A stretch of 64,000 bases of DNA from Drancourtella massiliensis (GTDB taxonomy: Bacteria; Bacillota; Clostridia; Lachnospirales; Lachnospiraceae): positions 1-64,000 of the forward strand of contig NZ_JACJKH010000010.1 of assembly GCF_016900655.1 (NCBI RefSeq), in the 5' to 3' direction. The notes under the pieces were generated by a model. The model was not told where the DNA came from and made no database searches. It worked only from the letters and a program-made list of their open reading frames with translations. A program made the translations under genes and the position numbers. Below are positions 55,833-64,000 of the stretch, piece after piece (position 1 is the first letter of the stretch; each line of letters starts with the position of its first letter).

Positions 55833-58361
55833 ATGAAAGCACTGAAACTAAGGGAGAATTTTTACTGGACAGGAATTGTAGATGCCGATCTGCGTGTATT
55901 TGACATTATCATGTACACAGAATTTGGAACAACATACAATTCTTACGTTCTGAAAACAGGGGACAAGACCATCCTCTTCGAAACTGCAAAAGAGAAATTT
56001 TTCGATGATTATCTGGAGAAACTGAAAGAAATTACCGATGTGGAGAGCATTGACTATCTTGTTGTAGAGCACACCGAGCCGGACCATGCAGGCAGTGTGG
56101 AGCGGCTTCTGGATCTGAACCCGGGCATGAAAATCATCGCTACAGGCTGCGCCCTTGGATTCCTGAAAGAGATCGTAAACAGAGACTTTACCGGAATTCC
56201 GGCAAGAGACAACATGACAATGAAGATCGGAGACCGTACGCTCCGTTTCCTCTTTGTACCGAACCTGCACTGGCCGGATACCATGTATACTTATATTGAA
56301 GAAGAACAGATTCTTGTTACCTGTGATTCCTTCGGATCCCATTACGGATTTGACGATGTCCTGCTGAGCAAGGTGACAGACTGGGAAGGCTATATGAGAG
56401 CCACAAAATATTATTATGATAATATTATCGGGCCGTTCAAGCCGTTCATGTTAAAAGCACTGGAAAGAGTGCGCGAACTGGACATTTCCATGATCTGCAC
56501 CGGACATGGACCGGTTATCGATGATAAGATTGACTTTATTCTGAATACCTACGAAGAATGGAGCACAGTAGTCAATCCAAATCCAAAGAAAACAGTGATC
56601 ATGCCATATGTCAGCGCCTACGGATATACCAAATCCCTGGCGGAAAAGATTGCAGAAGGAATCCGTGCAAGCGGGGATATCGATGTGCGGGCTTATGATA
56701 TGGTAGAGGCTGATCAGGCAAAAGTACTTGAAGAGCTTGGATTTGCGGACGGTATTCTGCTCGGGTCACCAACAATCGTAGGAGAAGCCCTGAAACCGAT
56801 CTGGGATCTTACAACTTCCATCTTTGCGGGAACACACGGCGGAAAACTCGCCAGCGCATTCGGAAGCTATGGATGGAGCGGAGAGGCCGTACCGCATCTG
56901 ATCGAAAGACTGAAACAGCTGAATATGAAGGTAACAGAAGGATTCCGTGTACGGTTTAAACCAGACGAAAATCAGCTTCAGGATGCCTTTGATTACGGAT
57001 TTAACTTCGGATGCCTTCTTCAGGAAAAAGAGAATCCAAAGAAGAAAAAAGGAGCAAGAACACTGGTAAAATGTCTTGTCTGCGGCGCTGTTTTTGATTC
57101 CTCCATTGACATCTGCCCGGTTTGCGGAGTAGGACCGGAAAACTTTGTGGAAGTGGAGGCGGAAGAGAACGAATTTTCCAATGATACAAAGAATTTCTAT
57201 ATCATTCTCGGAAACGGAGCAGCAGGCCACTATGCAGCAGAAGCAATCCGGAAAAGAGACCGTACCGGAACCATTACGATGATTTCCAATGAACCTTACC
57301 GGACATACAACCGTCCGATGCTGACCAAATCCATCATGGCAGGTCTGAATGAAGAACAGATCGCAGTGGAAGACGCATCCTGGTACGAAGAAAATCATAT
57401 TTACCAGATTCTTGGACACGAAGTAGTCAAAATCGATCCGGAAGCAAAAGAAGTACATCTGGATGACGGAAGCAAATATCATTATACAAAACTGATTTAT
57501 GCACTGGGATCCGAATGTTTCATTCCGCCGATCAAAGGAGCGGACAAAGACAGAGTCATTGCAATCCGGAGGCTTTCCGATACAAAGAAAGTAGCAGAGA
57601 AATTAAAAGAGACAAAACACGCAGTTGTCATCGGCGGAGGCGTTCTCGGCCTGGAGGCGGCATGGGAACTCAAAAAATCCAGATGCGAAGTGACAGTGCT
57701 GGAACTGGCACCGGTACTGATGGGACGCCAGCTTGATAAAACGGCAGGAGAAATGCTCAAGAAGATCAGCGAAGGACAGGGAATCCAGATCCACACCGGC
57801 GTACAGATCGAAGCCATCGAAGGCGGCGAAAAAGCAGAAGGCGTACGCCTCGCTGACGGCACCGTGATCCCGGCTGAACTCGTTATCGTATCCTGCGGCG
57901 TAAGAGCAAACACCGCACTTGCAAAAGAAGCAGGCATTGAGACAGACCGAGCAGTGATTGTCAACGAGAAGATGGAAACAAACATTCCGGATATCTACGC
58001 ATGCGGAGACTGCGCACAGTACGAAGGCATCAATTATGCCATCTGGCCGCAGGCAGTAGAAGAAGGAAAAACAGCCGGAGCACAGGCGGCAGGAGACGAC
58101 AACACCTACAGCACCGTACCGGCAGCATTAAGCTTCCACGGCATGAACACCGCCCTCTTCGCAGCAGGCGACAACGGACAAAATCCGGACCTCATCTACA
58201 AAACCGTAGAATACAAAGACGAAGGAAAAAAACAGTACCAGAAATACTACTTCCTCAACAACCGCCTCTGCGGCGTCATCCTCATCGGAGACACCAGCCG
58301 CATGGCAGAAATGACCGAAGCATTAAAACATCACAGACAGTATAAAGAAATAATTAAATAA
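55833..58361 (+). CDS. flavodiiron-rubredoxin-NADH oxidoreductase fusion (class F-like)
   Basis: An 842-residue single-chain O2 (or NO) reductase. Residues 1-245 are the diiron beta-lactamase-like domain with ligands His80-Glu82-Asp84-His85 (EHTEPDH), His146, Asp165 and His225. Residues ~253-400 are an FMN flavodoxin domain. Residues ~410-435 are a rubredoxin-type site with Cys414, 417, 428 and 431 (KCLVCG, ICPVCG). Residues ~455-842 are an FAD/NAD(P) oxidoreductase (ILGNGAAGHYAAEAIR, VVIGGGVLGLEAAWELKK, YACGDCAQ). Electrons can run from NADH through FAD, rubredoxin and FMN to the diiron site in one protein. All metal ligands are intact. This is a likely cytoplasmic oxygen-defence enzyme. Confidence 0.96.
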   Translation: MKALKLRENFYWTGIVDADLRVFDIIMYTEFGTTYNSYVLKTGDKTILFETAKEKFFDDYLEKLKEITDVESIDYLVVEHTEPDHAGSVERLLDLNPGMKIIATGCALGFLKEIVNRDFTGIPARDNMTMKIGDRTLRFLFVPNLHWPDTMYTYIEEEQILVTCDSFGSHYGFDDVLLSKVTDWEGYMRATKYYYDNIIGPFKPFMLKALERVRELDISMICTGHGPVIDDKIDFILNTYEEWSTVVNPNPKKTVIMPYVSAYGYTKSLAEKIAEGIRASGDIDVRAYDMVEADQAKVLEELGFADGILLGSPTIVGEALKPIWDLTTSIFAGTHGGKLASAFGSYGWSGEAVPHLIERLKQLNMKVTEGFRVRFKPDENQLQDAFDYGFNFGCLLQEKENPKKKKGARTLVKCLVCGAVFDSSIDICPVCGVGPENFVEVEAEENEFSNDTKNFYIILGNGAAGHYAAEAIRKRDRTGTITMISNEPYRTYNRPMLTKSIMAGLNEEQIAVEDASWYEENHIYQILGHEVVKIDPEAKEVHLDDGSKYHYTKLIYALGSECFIPPIKGADKDRVIAIRRLSDTKKVAEKLKETKHAVVIGGGVLGLEAAWELKKSRCEVTVLELAPVLMGRQLDKTAGEMLKKISEGQGIQIHTGVQIEAIEGGEKAEGVRLADGTVIPAELVIVSCGVRANTALAKEAGIETDRAVIVNEKMETNIPDIYACGDCAQYEGINYAIWPQAVEEGKTAGAQAAGDDNTYSTVPAALSFHGMNTALFAAGDNGQNPDLIYKTVEYKDEGKKQYQKYYFLNNRLCGVILIGDTSRMAEMTEALKHHRQYKEIIK

Positions 58362-58367
58362 TGCTAA

Positions 58368-58409
58368 TTTTGGGGACGTGTTCCGATGCACCGGAACACG
58401 TCCCCAAAA
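58368..58409. repeat. 18-bp-arm palindromic hairpin, copy 2
   Basis: TTTTGGGGACGTGTTCCG (58368-58385) and its exact complement (58392-58409) flank loop ATGCAC. Apart from one loop base it is identical to copy 1 at 50899-50940. It lies between the convergent flavodiiron and corA genes and probably terminates both. Confidence 0.85.
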
Positions 58410-58426
58410 AAATAACCAAAAAAACA

Positions 58427-59338
58427 TCAAATCAGCTTCTTTTTTTTGAATATAATGATGCATAGTATGATGATGAGAATGCAGAGTATGACGACGCTTC
58501 CATAGCCGTTGTCGAGCCCCGGCATGTTTTTGAAGTTCATTCCAAACCATCCGGTGATGAGGGTGAGCGGGAAGAAGATGGTGGAAATTACGGTCAGGAA
58601 CTGCATGTTGTTGTTCTGCCGGGCATCGATCTGGGACTGGTAGGCTTCTTTAATCTGCTGTGCGTAATCCAACAGATGGTTTGTTTTACTCAGCAGCCGG
58701 TCGGCCCGGTCTCCGATCGTGCCAAAATACTTGAGATGCTTCTTGATAAAAAAGCCATTTTCATTCTCTTCAAGTGCGCGTCCAAGATCCATGATTTCAT
58801 CATAATAGCTGCGGAATGTGAGCAGTTCGCGCCGCAGGGGAATCAGTTCGTGCTGAAAGTTTTTTACTTTTTCCTGTATGACATCCTCTTCCATTTGAAA
58901 TAGTCGTTTTTCATAATTGCTCAGAATTTCCGGATCCAGACTGATAAACTCAGAAATATAATTATAGAGGAATCGTTCTTTTGTTTCACCCTGATGTGCT
59001 TTCTTCTGCTGTATTCGATATATCAGCCGGTCGGAGAATCCATCATCATCTACGATTACGATATTATGACGATTGACAAAGAGGTAAATGCGGTATCTGC
59101 TTCCGAGGACATCTGCCAGTTTGGGAATGCAGAAAGTGCTTACGAGACATTCCTGCTGGGTTTCCAGTTTGCAGAACCGGATTTTGGATAAGGAAATTTC
59201 ATTTTCATATATGATATTTGCCTGCTCCAGAATATCCGGAGCATGTTTGGAGTCTGTTACAAATATTGCAGGCTCCCGCGCTGTTTCCCATTCGGCAAAT
59301 GGAATGGGAAGGAGTTGTTCTCCATATTGATAAATCAT
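58427..59338 (-). CDS. CorA-family magnesium/cobalt transporter
   Basis: A 303-residue protein with the CorA layout: an N-terminal cytosolic alpha/beta domain, a long stalk helix (ALEENENGFFIKKHLKYFGT) and two C-terminal membrane helices with the selectivity motif GMN in GWFGMNFKNMPG between them. It ends in KKKK as usual. It takes up Mg2+ (or Co2+) along the membrane potential. It is somewhat shorter than E. coli CorA but complete. Confidence 0.93.
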   Translation of the reverse strand: MIYQYGEQLLPIPFAEWETAREPAIFVTDSKHAPDILEQANIIYENEISLSKIRFCKLETQQECLVSTFCIPKLADVLGSRYRIYLFVNRHNIVIVDDDGFSDRLIYRIQQKKAHQGETKERFLYNYISEFISLDPEILSNYEKRLFQMEEDVIQEKVKNFQHELIPLRRELLTFRSYYDEIMDLGRALEENENGFFIKKHLKYFGTIGDRADRLLSKTNHLLDYAQQIKEAYQSQIDARQNNNMQFLTVISTIFFPLTLITGWFGMNFKNMPGLDNGYGSVVILCILIIILCIIIFKKKKLI

Positions 59339-59424
59339 AAAATCACCTGTATTTCCTGTCTTGTTGTTTGATTATAAAAGTAACCTGTAAATAAAGTGCA
59401 AATATTATGTTAGATCTGTGTAAA

Positions 59425-60399
59425 TCATTCCGAATCCTGATCCGGCTGCGGGCGATGGCTCCGGTCTGCCATGGCCTTGATGGATGAGGCGTACTCGGAA
59501 GGTGTCATTCCGGTTACCTTTTTAAACTGCCTGGAAAAATAGTGGATGGAGGTGTAACCGAGTTTTTCTGATATCTGTGTAAAATTCATCTGTTCGGTGC
59601 GTATCAGTTCCTTTGCAGCTTCGATCTTCATATTGGAAAAGTATTCGATGATGCCAAGACCGGATTTTTTGCTGAATATTTTCTGGAGCTGAGATCTCCC
59701 GATCAGATTGTCTTTGCAGATTGTTTCGATTGTGACCCGCCCGGAAAGGTGCTGGCCGAGGTAGGCAACGACCCGGTTAAAGACCTCTGTATCGATATTT
59801 TCTTTCATGGTCTTGTCCGGCTTGTCCGGCTTGTCCGGCTTTTCGTCTGCCGGGGTGGAAAGATCGGAATATTTCCGGTAGAAATAGATCATCAGTTCCT
59901 CCAGATAAAGCTGAATCAGCTGGCCGGAAGCAGGAGGCTGAGAAGACTTTGGACGGAGCACTGTCTGATATGGATCGTCAAGCCGGCCCTCCAGAAAATT
60001 GCCGGCTTCTGTAATGATCCGGGCGAGCAGGCTCCTGGCAAAATCGTCGGTTCGTAAAATCTTTTTCCGGAAAAAGTTCATTATCGGGCTTTTTGAGGAA
60101 AAGGAGATGACGATCAGATTTGGCGCAATACTTCCATTTGCCTTTACCCAGTGAAATTCATTCGGCTCGTGAAAAGCAATGTCCCCCTTTTTCAGTGTGT
60201 AGATCTGATCACCGGCGCCGATGGTGACTTCCCCTTTATCCACACAGACAAATTCCCAGAAATTATGAGATTCTCCAGGAAAAGAAAAAGTACTCATGTA
60301 TTCAAAATAATGAAGGGAAAATAACTGGTCAATAAGTAGTTCTTTTCGAAAAGAAATTCCTTTATATGTCATCGCATCCATCGCCTTTCTAATTATCAT
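59425..60399 (-). CDS. AraC-family regulator with cupin sensor domain
   Basis: A 324-residue regulator. An N-terminal cupin-like domain (CVDKGEVTIGAGDQIYTLKK) probably binds a sugar. A central region follows, then two helix-turn-helix motifs (IETICKDNLIGRSQLQKIFS; FTQISEKLGYTSIHYFSRQF). A short KPDKPDKPDK linker comes from three 9-base repeats. It is divergent from the hexosamine unit 88470-free neighbour genes at 60592-63725 and is paralogous to the partial regulator at the window end. It is thus a candidate controller of that unit. Met7 or Met10 are alternative starts. Confidence 0.9.
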   Translation of the reverse strand: MIIRKAMDAMTYKGISFRKELLIDQLFSLHYFEYMSTFSFPGESHNFWEFVCVDKGEVTIGAGDQIYTLKKGDIAFHEPNEFHWVKANGSIAPNLIVISFSSKSPIMNFFRKKILRTDDFARSLLARIITEAGNFLEGRLDDPYQTVLRPKSSQPPASGQLIQLYLEELMIYFYRKYSDLSTPADEKPDKPDKPDKTMKENIDTEVFNRVVAYLGQHLSGRVTIETICKDNLIGRSQLQKIFSKKSGLGIIEYFSNMKIEAAKELIRTEQMNFTQISEKLGYTSIHYFSRQFKKVTGMTPSEYASSIKAMADRSHRPQPDQDSE

Positions 60400-60424
60400 A
60401 CGCTATCGGTTTCTTCTTGTCTCC

Positions 60425-60454
60425 ATCATAGCCCATTCCGGTATAAAATGTCAA
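60425..60454 (-). promoter_or_regulatory. promoter of the AraC gene
   Basis: On the minus strand, TTGACA (60454-60449), an 18-base spacer and TATGAT (60430-60425). Confidence 0.6.
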
Positions 60455-60591
60455 AGTAAAAATGCAGATTGTACAAATGAAATCAAATATCAGACAAAGA
60501 TTTTTCCTCGGTTTTATCATACAATGATGTCAGAAACAAAAAGCGTGAAGAGGAACGGAAAAGTTCTGAAAAAAATAAGGAGGTTTCGGAT

Positions 60592-61518
60592 ATGAAAAAA
60601 CCAGTTTTAGTAATTATGGCAGCAGGAATGGGAAGCAGATACGGCGGATTAAAGCAGATCGACCCTGTTGATAAAGAAGGACACATTATCATGGATTTCT
60701 CTATCTTTGATGCGAAGCGTGCAGGATTTGAGAAAGTCGTATTTATTATTAAAAAAGAGAACGAAGCTGATTTTAAAGAGGCAGTAGGAAAGAGAATGGA
60801 AGAGATCATGGATGTTGCGTATGTATTCCAGGATCTGAATAACATTCCGGAGGGCTTCGAGGTGCCGGAAGGACGCGTGAAACCTTGGGGTACTGCACAT
60901 GCTGTTTTAAGCGCCATCGATGAAGTGGACGGACCGTTCGCGGTTATCAATGCGGACGACTACTACGGACGCCATGCGTTTGAAGTGATTTACAACTATC
61001 TGACAACACACGAAGATGACGATAAATACCGTTACACGATGGTTGGTTACCGTCTGAAAAATACAGTTACAGACAATGGCCACGTGGCACGAGGAATCTG
61101 CGAGCTGGATGAGAACAAACAGCTTGTTGCAATTAATGAAAGAACACGCATCGAGAAGAGAGACGGAGGCATCGCCTACTCTGAAGATGATGGGGAAACA
61201 TGGGTATCTGTAGATCCGGACACGCTTGTATCCATGAATATGTGGGGATTCACAAGAAGTATTCTGGACGAGATCAAGGCAGGATTCCCGGCATTCCTTG
61301 AGAGTGGCCTGAAAGAAAACCCGATGAAGTGCGAATACTTCCTCCCGGCTGTTGTAAGCAAACTGCTTGGAGAAGAACGTGCAACAGTAACTGTTCTGGA
61401 ATCGGAAGACAAATGGTACGGTGTAACTTATAAGGAAGACAAACCGGTTGTTGTAGCTGCCATTCAGGCACTTAAAGACGCAGGAGTATATCCGCAGAAA
61501 TTATGGGAGGACAAATAG
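60592..61518 (+). CDS. sugar-1-phosphate nucleotidyltransferase
   Basis: A 308-residue NTP-transferase-fold protein. The nucleotide loop is MAAGMGSRYGGLKQIDPV and the metal site INADDYYG. It should couple a sugar-1-phosphate to UTP (or another NTP). The next genes encode an N-acetylhexosamine 1-kinase homologue and GalE, so the likely substrate is GalNAc-1-P/GlcNAc-1-P or a hexose-1-P. AAGGAGG precedes the ATG. It is 2 bases from the kinase gene. Confidence 0.88.
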   Translation: MKKPVLVIMAAGMGSRYGGLKQIDPVDKEGHIIMDFSIFDAKRAGFEKVVFIIKKENEADFKEAVGKRMEEIMDVAYVFQDLNNIPEGFEVPEGRVKPWGTAHAVLSAIDEVDGPFAVINADDYYGRHAFEVIYNYLTTHEDDDKYRYTMVGYRLKNTVTDNGHVARGICELDENKQLVAINERTRIEKRDGGIAYSEDDGETWVSVDPDTLVSMNMWGFTRSILDEIKAGFPAFLESGLKENPMKCEYFLPAVVSKLLGEERATVTVLESEDKWYGVTYKEDKPVVVAAIQALKDAGVYPQKLWEDK

Positions 61519-61520
61519 AG

Positions 61521-62636
61521 ATGGCGCGTGTAAATAAAGTACAGATCGATGAAGCGATTGCAAATTTTCAATACGAAGGAATGCTGATTGATGAAAGACC
61601 GTACGGAAACGGACATATCAATGATACATTTCTTCTGACATTTGAGATTGCAGAGATGGGAAAGATCAAAGTGATTCTTCAGAGAATGAATAAAGAAGTA
61701 TTCACAGACCCGGTAGCTCTGATGGAAAATATTATCGGAGTAACATCCTATCTGAGAAAGAAGATCATTGAAAACGGCGGAGATCCGGACAGAGAGACAC
61801 TTAATGTTATTCCGGCCGTAGACGGTAAGCCGTACTTTGTTGACTATAAAGGAGAATACTGGCGTTCCTACAAATTTATCACAGATGCTTCCAGCTACGA
61901 TCAGGTAGAAAAACCGGAAGACTTTTACCAGAGTGCATATGCATTCGGAAACTTCCAGAGACTTCTGGCGGATTATCCGGCAGACAGCCTGCATGAGACA
62001 ATCAAAGGCTTCCATGATACAAAAGCAAGATTTGAAACATTTAAAAGGGCGGTAGAGGCGGATGTCTGCGGACGCGCAAAATATGTACAGGATGAAATCA
62101 ATTTTGTTCTGGAACATGAGGACGTGGCAAATGTATTCGGAGAACTTCTGGAAAAGGGAGAAATTCCGCTTCGTGTTACACATAATGATACAAAGTTAAA
62201 TAACGTTATGATTGACAACCTGACCGGAAAGGGCATCTGCGTCATCGACCTTGATACAGTAATGCCGGGTCTTGCGATGCATGACTTTGGTGATTCCATT
62301 CGTTTTGGTGCAAGTACAGCGGCAGAGGATGAACAGGATTTAAGCAAAGTATCCTGTGATATGAATCTGTTCGACGTATATGTAAACGGATATCTGGAAG
62401 GATGCGGCGGCAAGCTCACTCCAAGAGAAGTTGAGCTGCTTCCGATGGGTGCCAAAGTGATGACATTCGAGTGCGGTATGCGGTTCCTGACAGACTATCT
62501 CGAAGGCGATCATTATTTCAAGATCCACAGAGAAAACCACAATCTGGACAGATGCAGAACACAGTTTACACTGGTCAAGGATATGGAAGCAAAGTGGGAT
62601 ACAATGAACGAAATCGTGAAAAAGTATCAAAAATAG
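61521..62636 (+). CDS. nahK: N-acetylhexosamine 1-kinase-like protein
   Basis: APH-fold kinase of 371 residues resembling NahK/LnpB of bifidobacteria, which phosphorylates GalNAc or GlcNAc at C1 in the lacto-N-biose/galacto-N-biose pathway. The catalytic loop is VTHNDTKLNNVMID and the metal Asp lies in VIDLDTVMPG; the early RPYGNGHINDTFLL is typical. ATG 61521 follows GGGAGG at 61505-61510. No GNB/LNB phosphorylase gene lies in the window, so the source of the hexosamine (mucin, milk glycan or cell wall) is open. Confidence 0.88.
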   Translation: MARVNKVQIDEAIANFQYEGMLIDERPYGNGHINDTFLLTFEIAEMGKIKVILQRMNKEVFTDPVALMENIIGVTSYLRKKIIENGGDPDRETLNVIPAVDGKPYFVDYKGEYWRSYKFITDASSYDQVEKPEDFYQSAYAFGNFQRLLADYPADSLHETIKGFHDTKARFETFKRAVEADVCGRAKYVQDEINFVLEHEDVANVFGELLEKGEIPLRVTHNDTKLNNVMIDNLTGKGICVIDLDTVMPGLAMHDFGDSIRFGASTAAEDEQDLSKVSCDMNLFDVYVNGYLEGCGGKLTPREVELLPMGAKVMTFECGMRFLTDYLEGDHYFKIHRENHNLDRCRTQFTLVKDMEAKWDTMNEIVKKYQK

Positions 62637-62645
62637 TGAAAAGTG

Positions 62646-62654
62646 TGATATAAT
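62646..62654 (+). promoter_or_regulatory. extended -10 promoter of galE
   Basis: TGA followed by perfect TATAAT (62649-62654), with no good -35. It could give galE its own transcript besides read-through from nahK. Confidence 0.45.
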
Positions 62655-62702
62655 CAACCTGATAATGTAAGAAATGAATCAATTTATCAAGGAGGAAAAG
62701 GC

Positions 62703-63725
62703 ATGTCTATTTTAGTAACAGGAGGGGCGGGCTTTATTGGAAGCCATACCTGTGTGGAGCTCTTAAATGCAGGATATGAAGTAGTTATTGTGGACAATTT
62801 ATATAACTCTTCTAAAGAAGCTCTGAAAAGAGTGGAGGAGATCACAGGAAAAACTGTGAAATTCTATGAAGCAGACATCCGCGACAAAGAGGCAATGAAT
62901 GAAATTTTCGATAAAGAAGCAGATATCGAATCTGTTATTCATTTTGCAGGACTCAAAGCAGTAGGAGAATCTGTTGTAAAACCGATCGAATACTATGATA
63001 ATAATATTGCCGGTACACTTGTGCTGTGTGATGTTATGAGAAATCACGGCGTGAAGAATATTATTTTCAGCTCTTCTGCAACGGTTTACGGAGATCCGGC
63101 ATTTATCCCGATCACAGAAGAATGCCCGAAAGGAACATGTACCAACCCATACGGCTGGACAAAATGGATGTTAGAGCAGATCCTGACGGATTTACATACA
63201 GCAGATCCGGAATGGAACGTGGTACTGCTCCGCTACTTCAATCCGATCGGTGCGCATAAGAGCGGAAAAATCGGCGAGGATCCGAAAGGAATCCCGAACA
63301 ACCTGATCCCGTACATTACTCAGGTTGCTATCGGCAAATTAGAGAAACTCGGCGTATTCGGAAATGATTACGATACTCATGACGGCACAGGAGTGCGCGA
63401 TTACATCCACGTTGTAGACCTTGCTATTGGACATGTACGCGCTGTAGAAAAGCTGAAAGAAAAAGCGGGCGTATCCGTATACAACCTGGGAACAGGAAAT
63501 GGATATTCCGTACTTGACATGGTAAAAGCATTCAGCAAGGCATGCGGAAAAGAAATCCCTTACGAGATTAAACCGCGCCGTGCAGGAGACATTGCAACCT
63601 GTTACTGTGACGCTACAAAGGCGAAGAATGAACTGCACTGGGTAGCAGAACGCGGACTGGAAGAAATGTGCGAAGACTCCTGGAGATGGCAGAGCCAGAA
63701 TCCGGATGGATATGGAGATAAATAA
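62703..63725 (+). CDS. galE: UDP-glucose/UDP-N-acetylglucosamine 4-epimerase
   Basis: A 340-residue NAD-dependent SDR-type epimerase. The NAD loop is [17 protein letters not shown]. The catalytic Ser is in SSSATVYG and the YxxxK pair in [12 protein letters not shown]. It interconverts UDP-Glc and UDP-Gal. GalE proteins in hexosamine clusters often also act on N-acetyl forms, which would fit its neighbours; this cannot be told from the sequence. AAGGAGG precedes ATG 62703. Confidence 0.95.
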   Translation: MSILVTGGAGFIGSHTCVELLNAGYEVVIVDNLYNSSKEALKRVEEITGKTVKFYEADIRDKEAMNEIFDKEADIESVIHFAGLKAVGESVVKPIEYYDNNIAGTLVLCDVMRNHGVKNIIFSSSATVYGDPAFIPITEECPKGTCTNPYGWTKWMLEQILTDLHTADPEWNVVLLRYFNPIGAHKSGKIGEDPKGIPNNLIPYITQVAIGKLEKLGVFGNDYDTHDGTGVRDYIHVVDLAIGHVRAVEKLKEKAGVSVYNLGTGNGYSVLDMVKAFSKACGKEIPYEIKPRRAGDIATCYCDATKAKNELHWVAERGLEEMCEDSWRWQSQNPDGYGDK

Positions 63726-63745
63726 TATAAAAATGGGAAAAACAG

Positions 63746-63780
63746 CAGGGAGAAACTTAAATGTTTCTCCCTGTATCTTC
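63746..63780. terminator. galE terminator overlapping the convergent AraC gene
   Basis: Perfect 11-bp stem (CAGGGAGAAAC 63746-63756 with GTTTCTCCCTG 63763-63773) followed by TATCTTCTCTT. The right arm is part of the last codons of the convergent AraC gene, and its stop codon (63757-63759) lies in the loop. Confidence 0.75.
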
Positions 63781-64000
63781 TCTTCGAAGTGACCGGCTGA
63801 TGCCTTTGACGGAGGATGAATACTCCAACGGGGACATTCCGGTTGCTTTTTTAAATTGTTTGGAAAAATACTGCAGCGAGCTGTAGGAAAGAAAATATGC
63901 AATTTCTGTAAAATTCATCGTACCATCACGAATAATATCCTTGGCACGTTCGATTTTCATATTGTTAAAATATTCAATAACGCCGCAGCCTTTTTCTTTG
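63757..64000 (-). CDS. AraC-family regulator, partial (5' part beyond the window)
   Basis: The C-terminal ~80 residues of an AraC regulator on the minus strand, cut by the window end. It reads on from GVIEYFNNMKIERAKDIIRD through FTEIAYFLSYSSLQYFSKQF and KKATGMSPLEYSS to the stop. It aligns well with the end of the regulator at 59425-60399 (GIIEYFSNMKIEAAKELI, GYTSIHYFSRQFKKVTGM), so the two are paralogues flanking the nucleotidyltransferase-nahK-galE unit. The sensor domain is not visible. Confidence 0.9.
   Translation of the reverse strand, partial: KEKGCGVIEYFNNMKIERAKDIIRDGTMNFTEIAYFLSYSSLQYFSKQFKKATGMSPLEYSSSVKGISRSLRREDTGRNI

Overview
The window looks like chromosomal DNA of a Lachnospiraceae-type anaerobic firmicute (Clostridia). 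Signs of this are the many GGAGG-type ribosome binding sites, TTG and GTG starts, a large Gram-positive SRP RNA with an Alu domain, a SAM-I riboswitch before metK, a V/A-type ATPase operon, a pyruvate formate-lyase system, a flavodiiron-rubredoxin-NADH oxidoreductase fusion, DUF4080 and DUF6128 proteins, and an N-acetylhexosamine kinase/galE cluster. Most genes lie on the + strand. I see no prophage, insertion sequence or CRISPR array. The species cannot be fixed from the sequence alone.

Layout. 0-9 kb: a PucR/CdaR-type regulator and an aconitase-family hydratase; a convergent PurF paralogue that has lost its glutaminase cysteine; a 1.1-kb low-GC stretch with a promoter and terminator but no convincing gene; and a TPR/acidic-repeat/AAA-like protein. 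9-16 kb: glgB, mnmM-like, a ZIP transporter, trmB, a small Cys-rich frame, thioredoxin, tRNA-Lys and an LTA synthase-like protein. 16-19.4 kb: a naturally split pyruvate formate-lyase (core, separate glycyl-radical subunit, activase). 19.4-26.8 kb: a regulator-lipoprotein pair on the minus strand, a possible small RNA, GNAT, an Sfp-type PPTase, a VanY/LdcB-type peptidase, dGTPase, a DUF6128 protein and tadA. 26.8-34.4 kb: SRP RNA on the minus strand, a radical SAM/DUF4080 protein, nth, a 33-residue membrane peptide, a VanW-type protein, an AIR-synthase-like protein, an Lrp regulator with an aminotransferase, and trmL.

34.7-43.5 kb holds a complete nine-gene V/A-ATPase operon (G/H-I-K-E-C-F-A-B-D) whose K subunit carries the sodium-type ligands. 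43.5-53.1 kb: an ion-transporter-superfamily permease, a small conserved hypothetical protein, a shikimate kinase-like protein, murA, the SAM riboswitch with metK, a two-component system, a GH3 glycosidase and a SpoU-type rRNA methyltransferase. 53.2-64 kb: a RelB-like/Fic toxin-antitoxin pair, GNAT, an SDR oxidoreductase, the single-chain flavodiiron NADH oxidase, CorA, and a nucleotidyltransferase-NahK-GalE hexosamine salvage unit flanked by two paralogous AraC regulators. The second AraC gene runs off the window end.

The points most worth a second look are the split PFL, the glutaminase-dead PurF paralogue, the gene-poor transcription unit at 5.3-6.1 kb, the 11-copy acidic repeat joined to an AAA-like domain with an altered Walker B, the RelB/Fic pairing, and the short terminated transcript before the GNAT gene at 21.6 kb.
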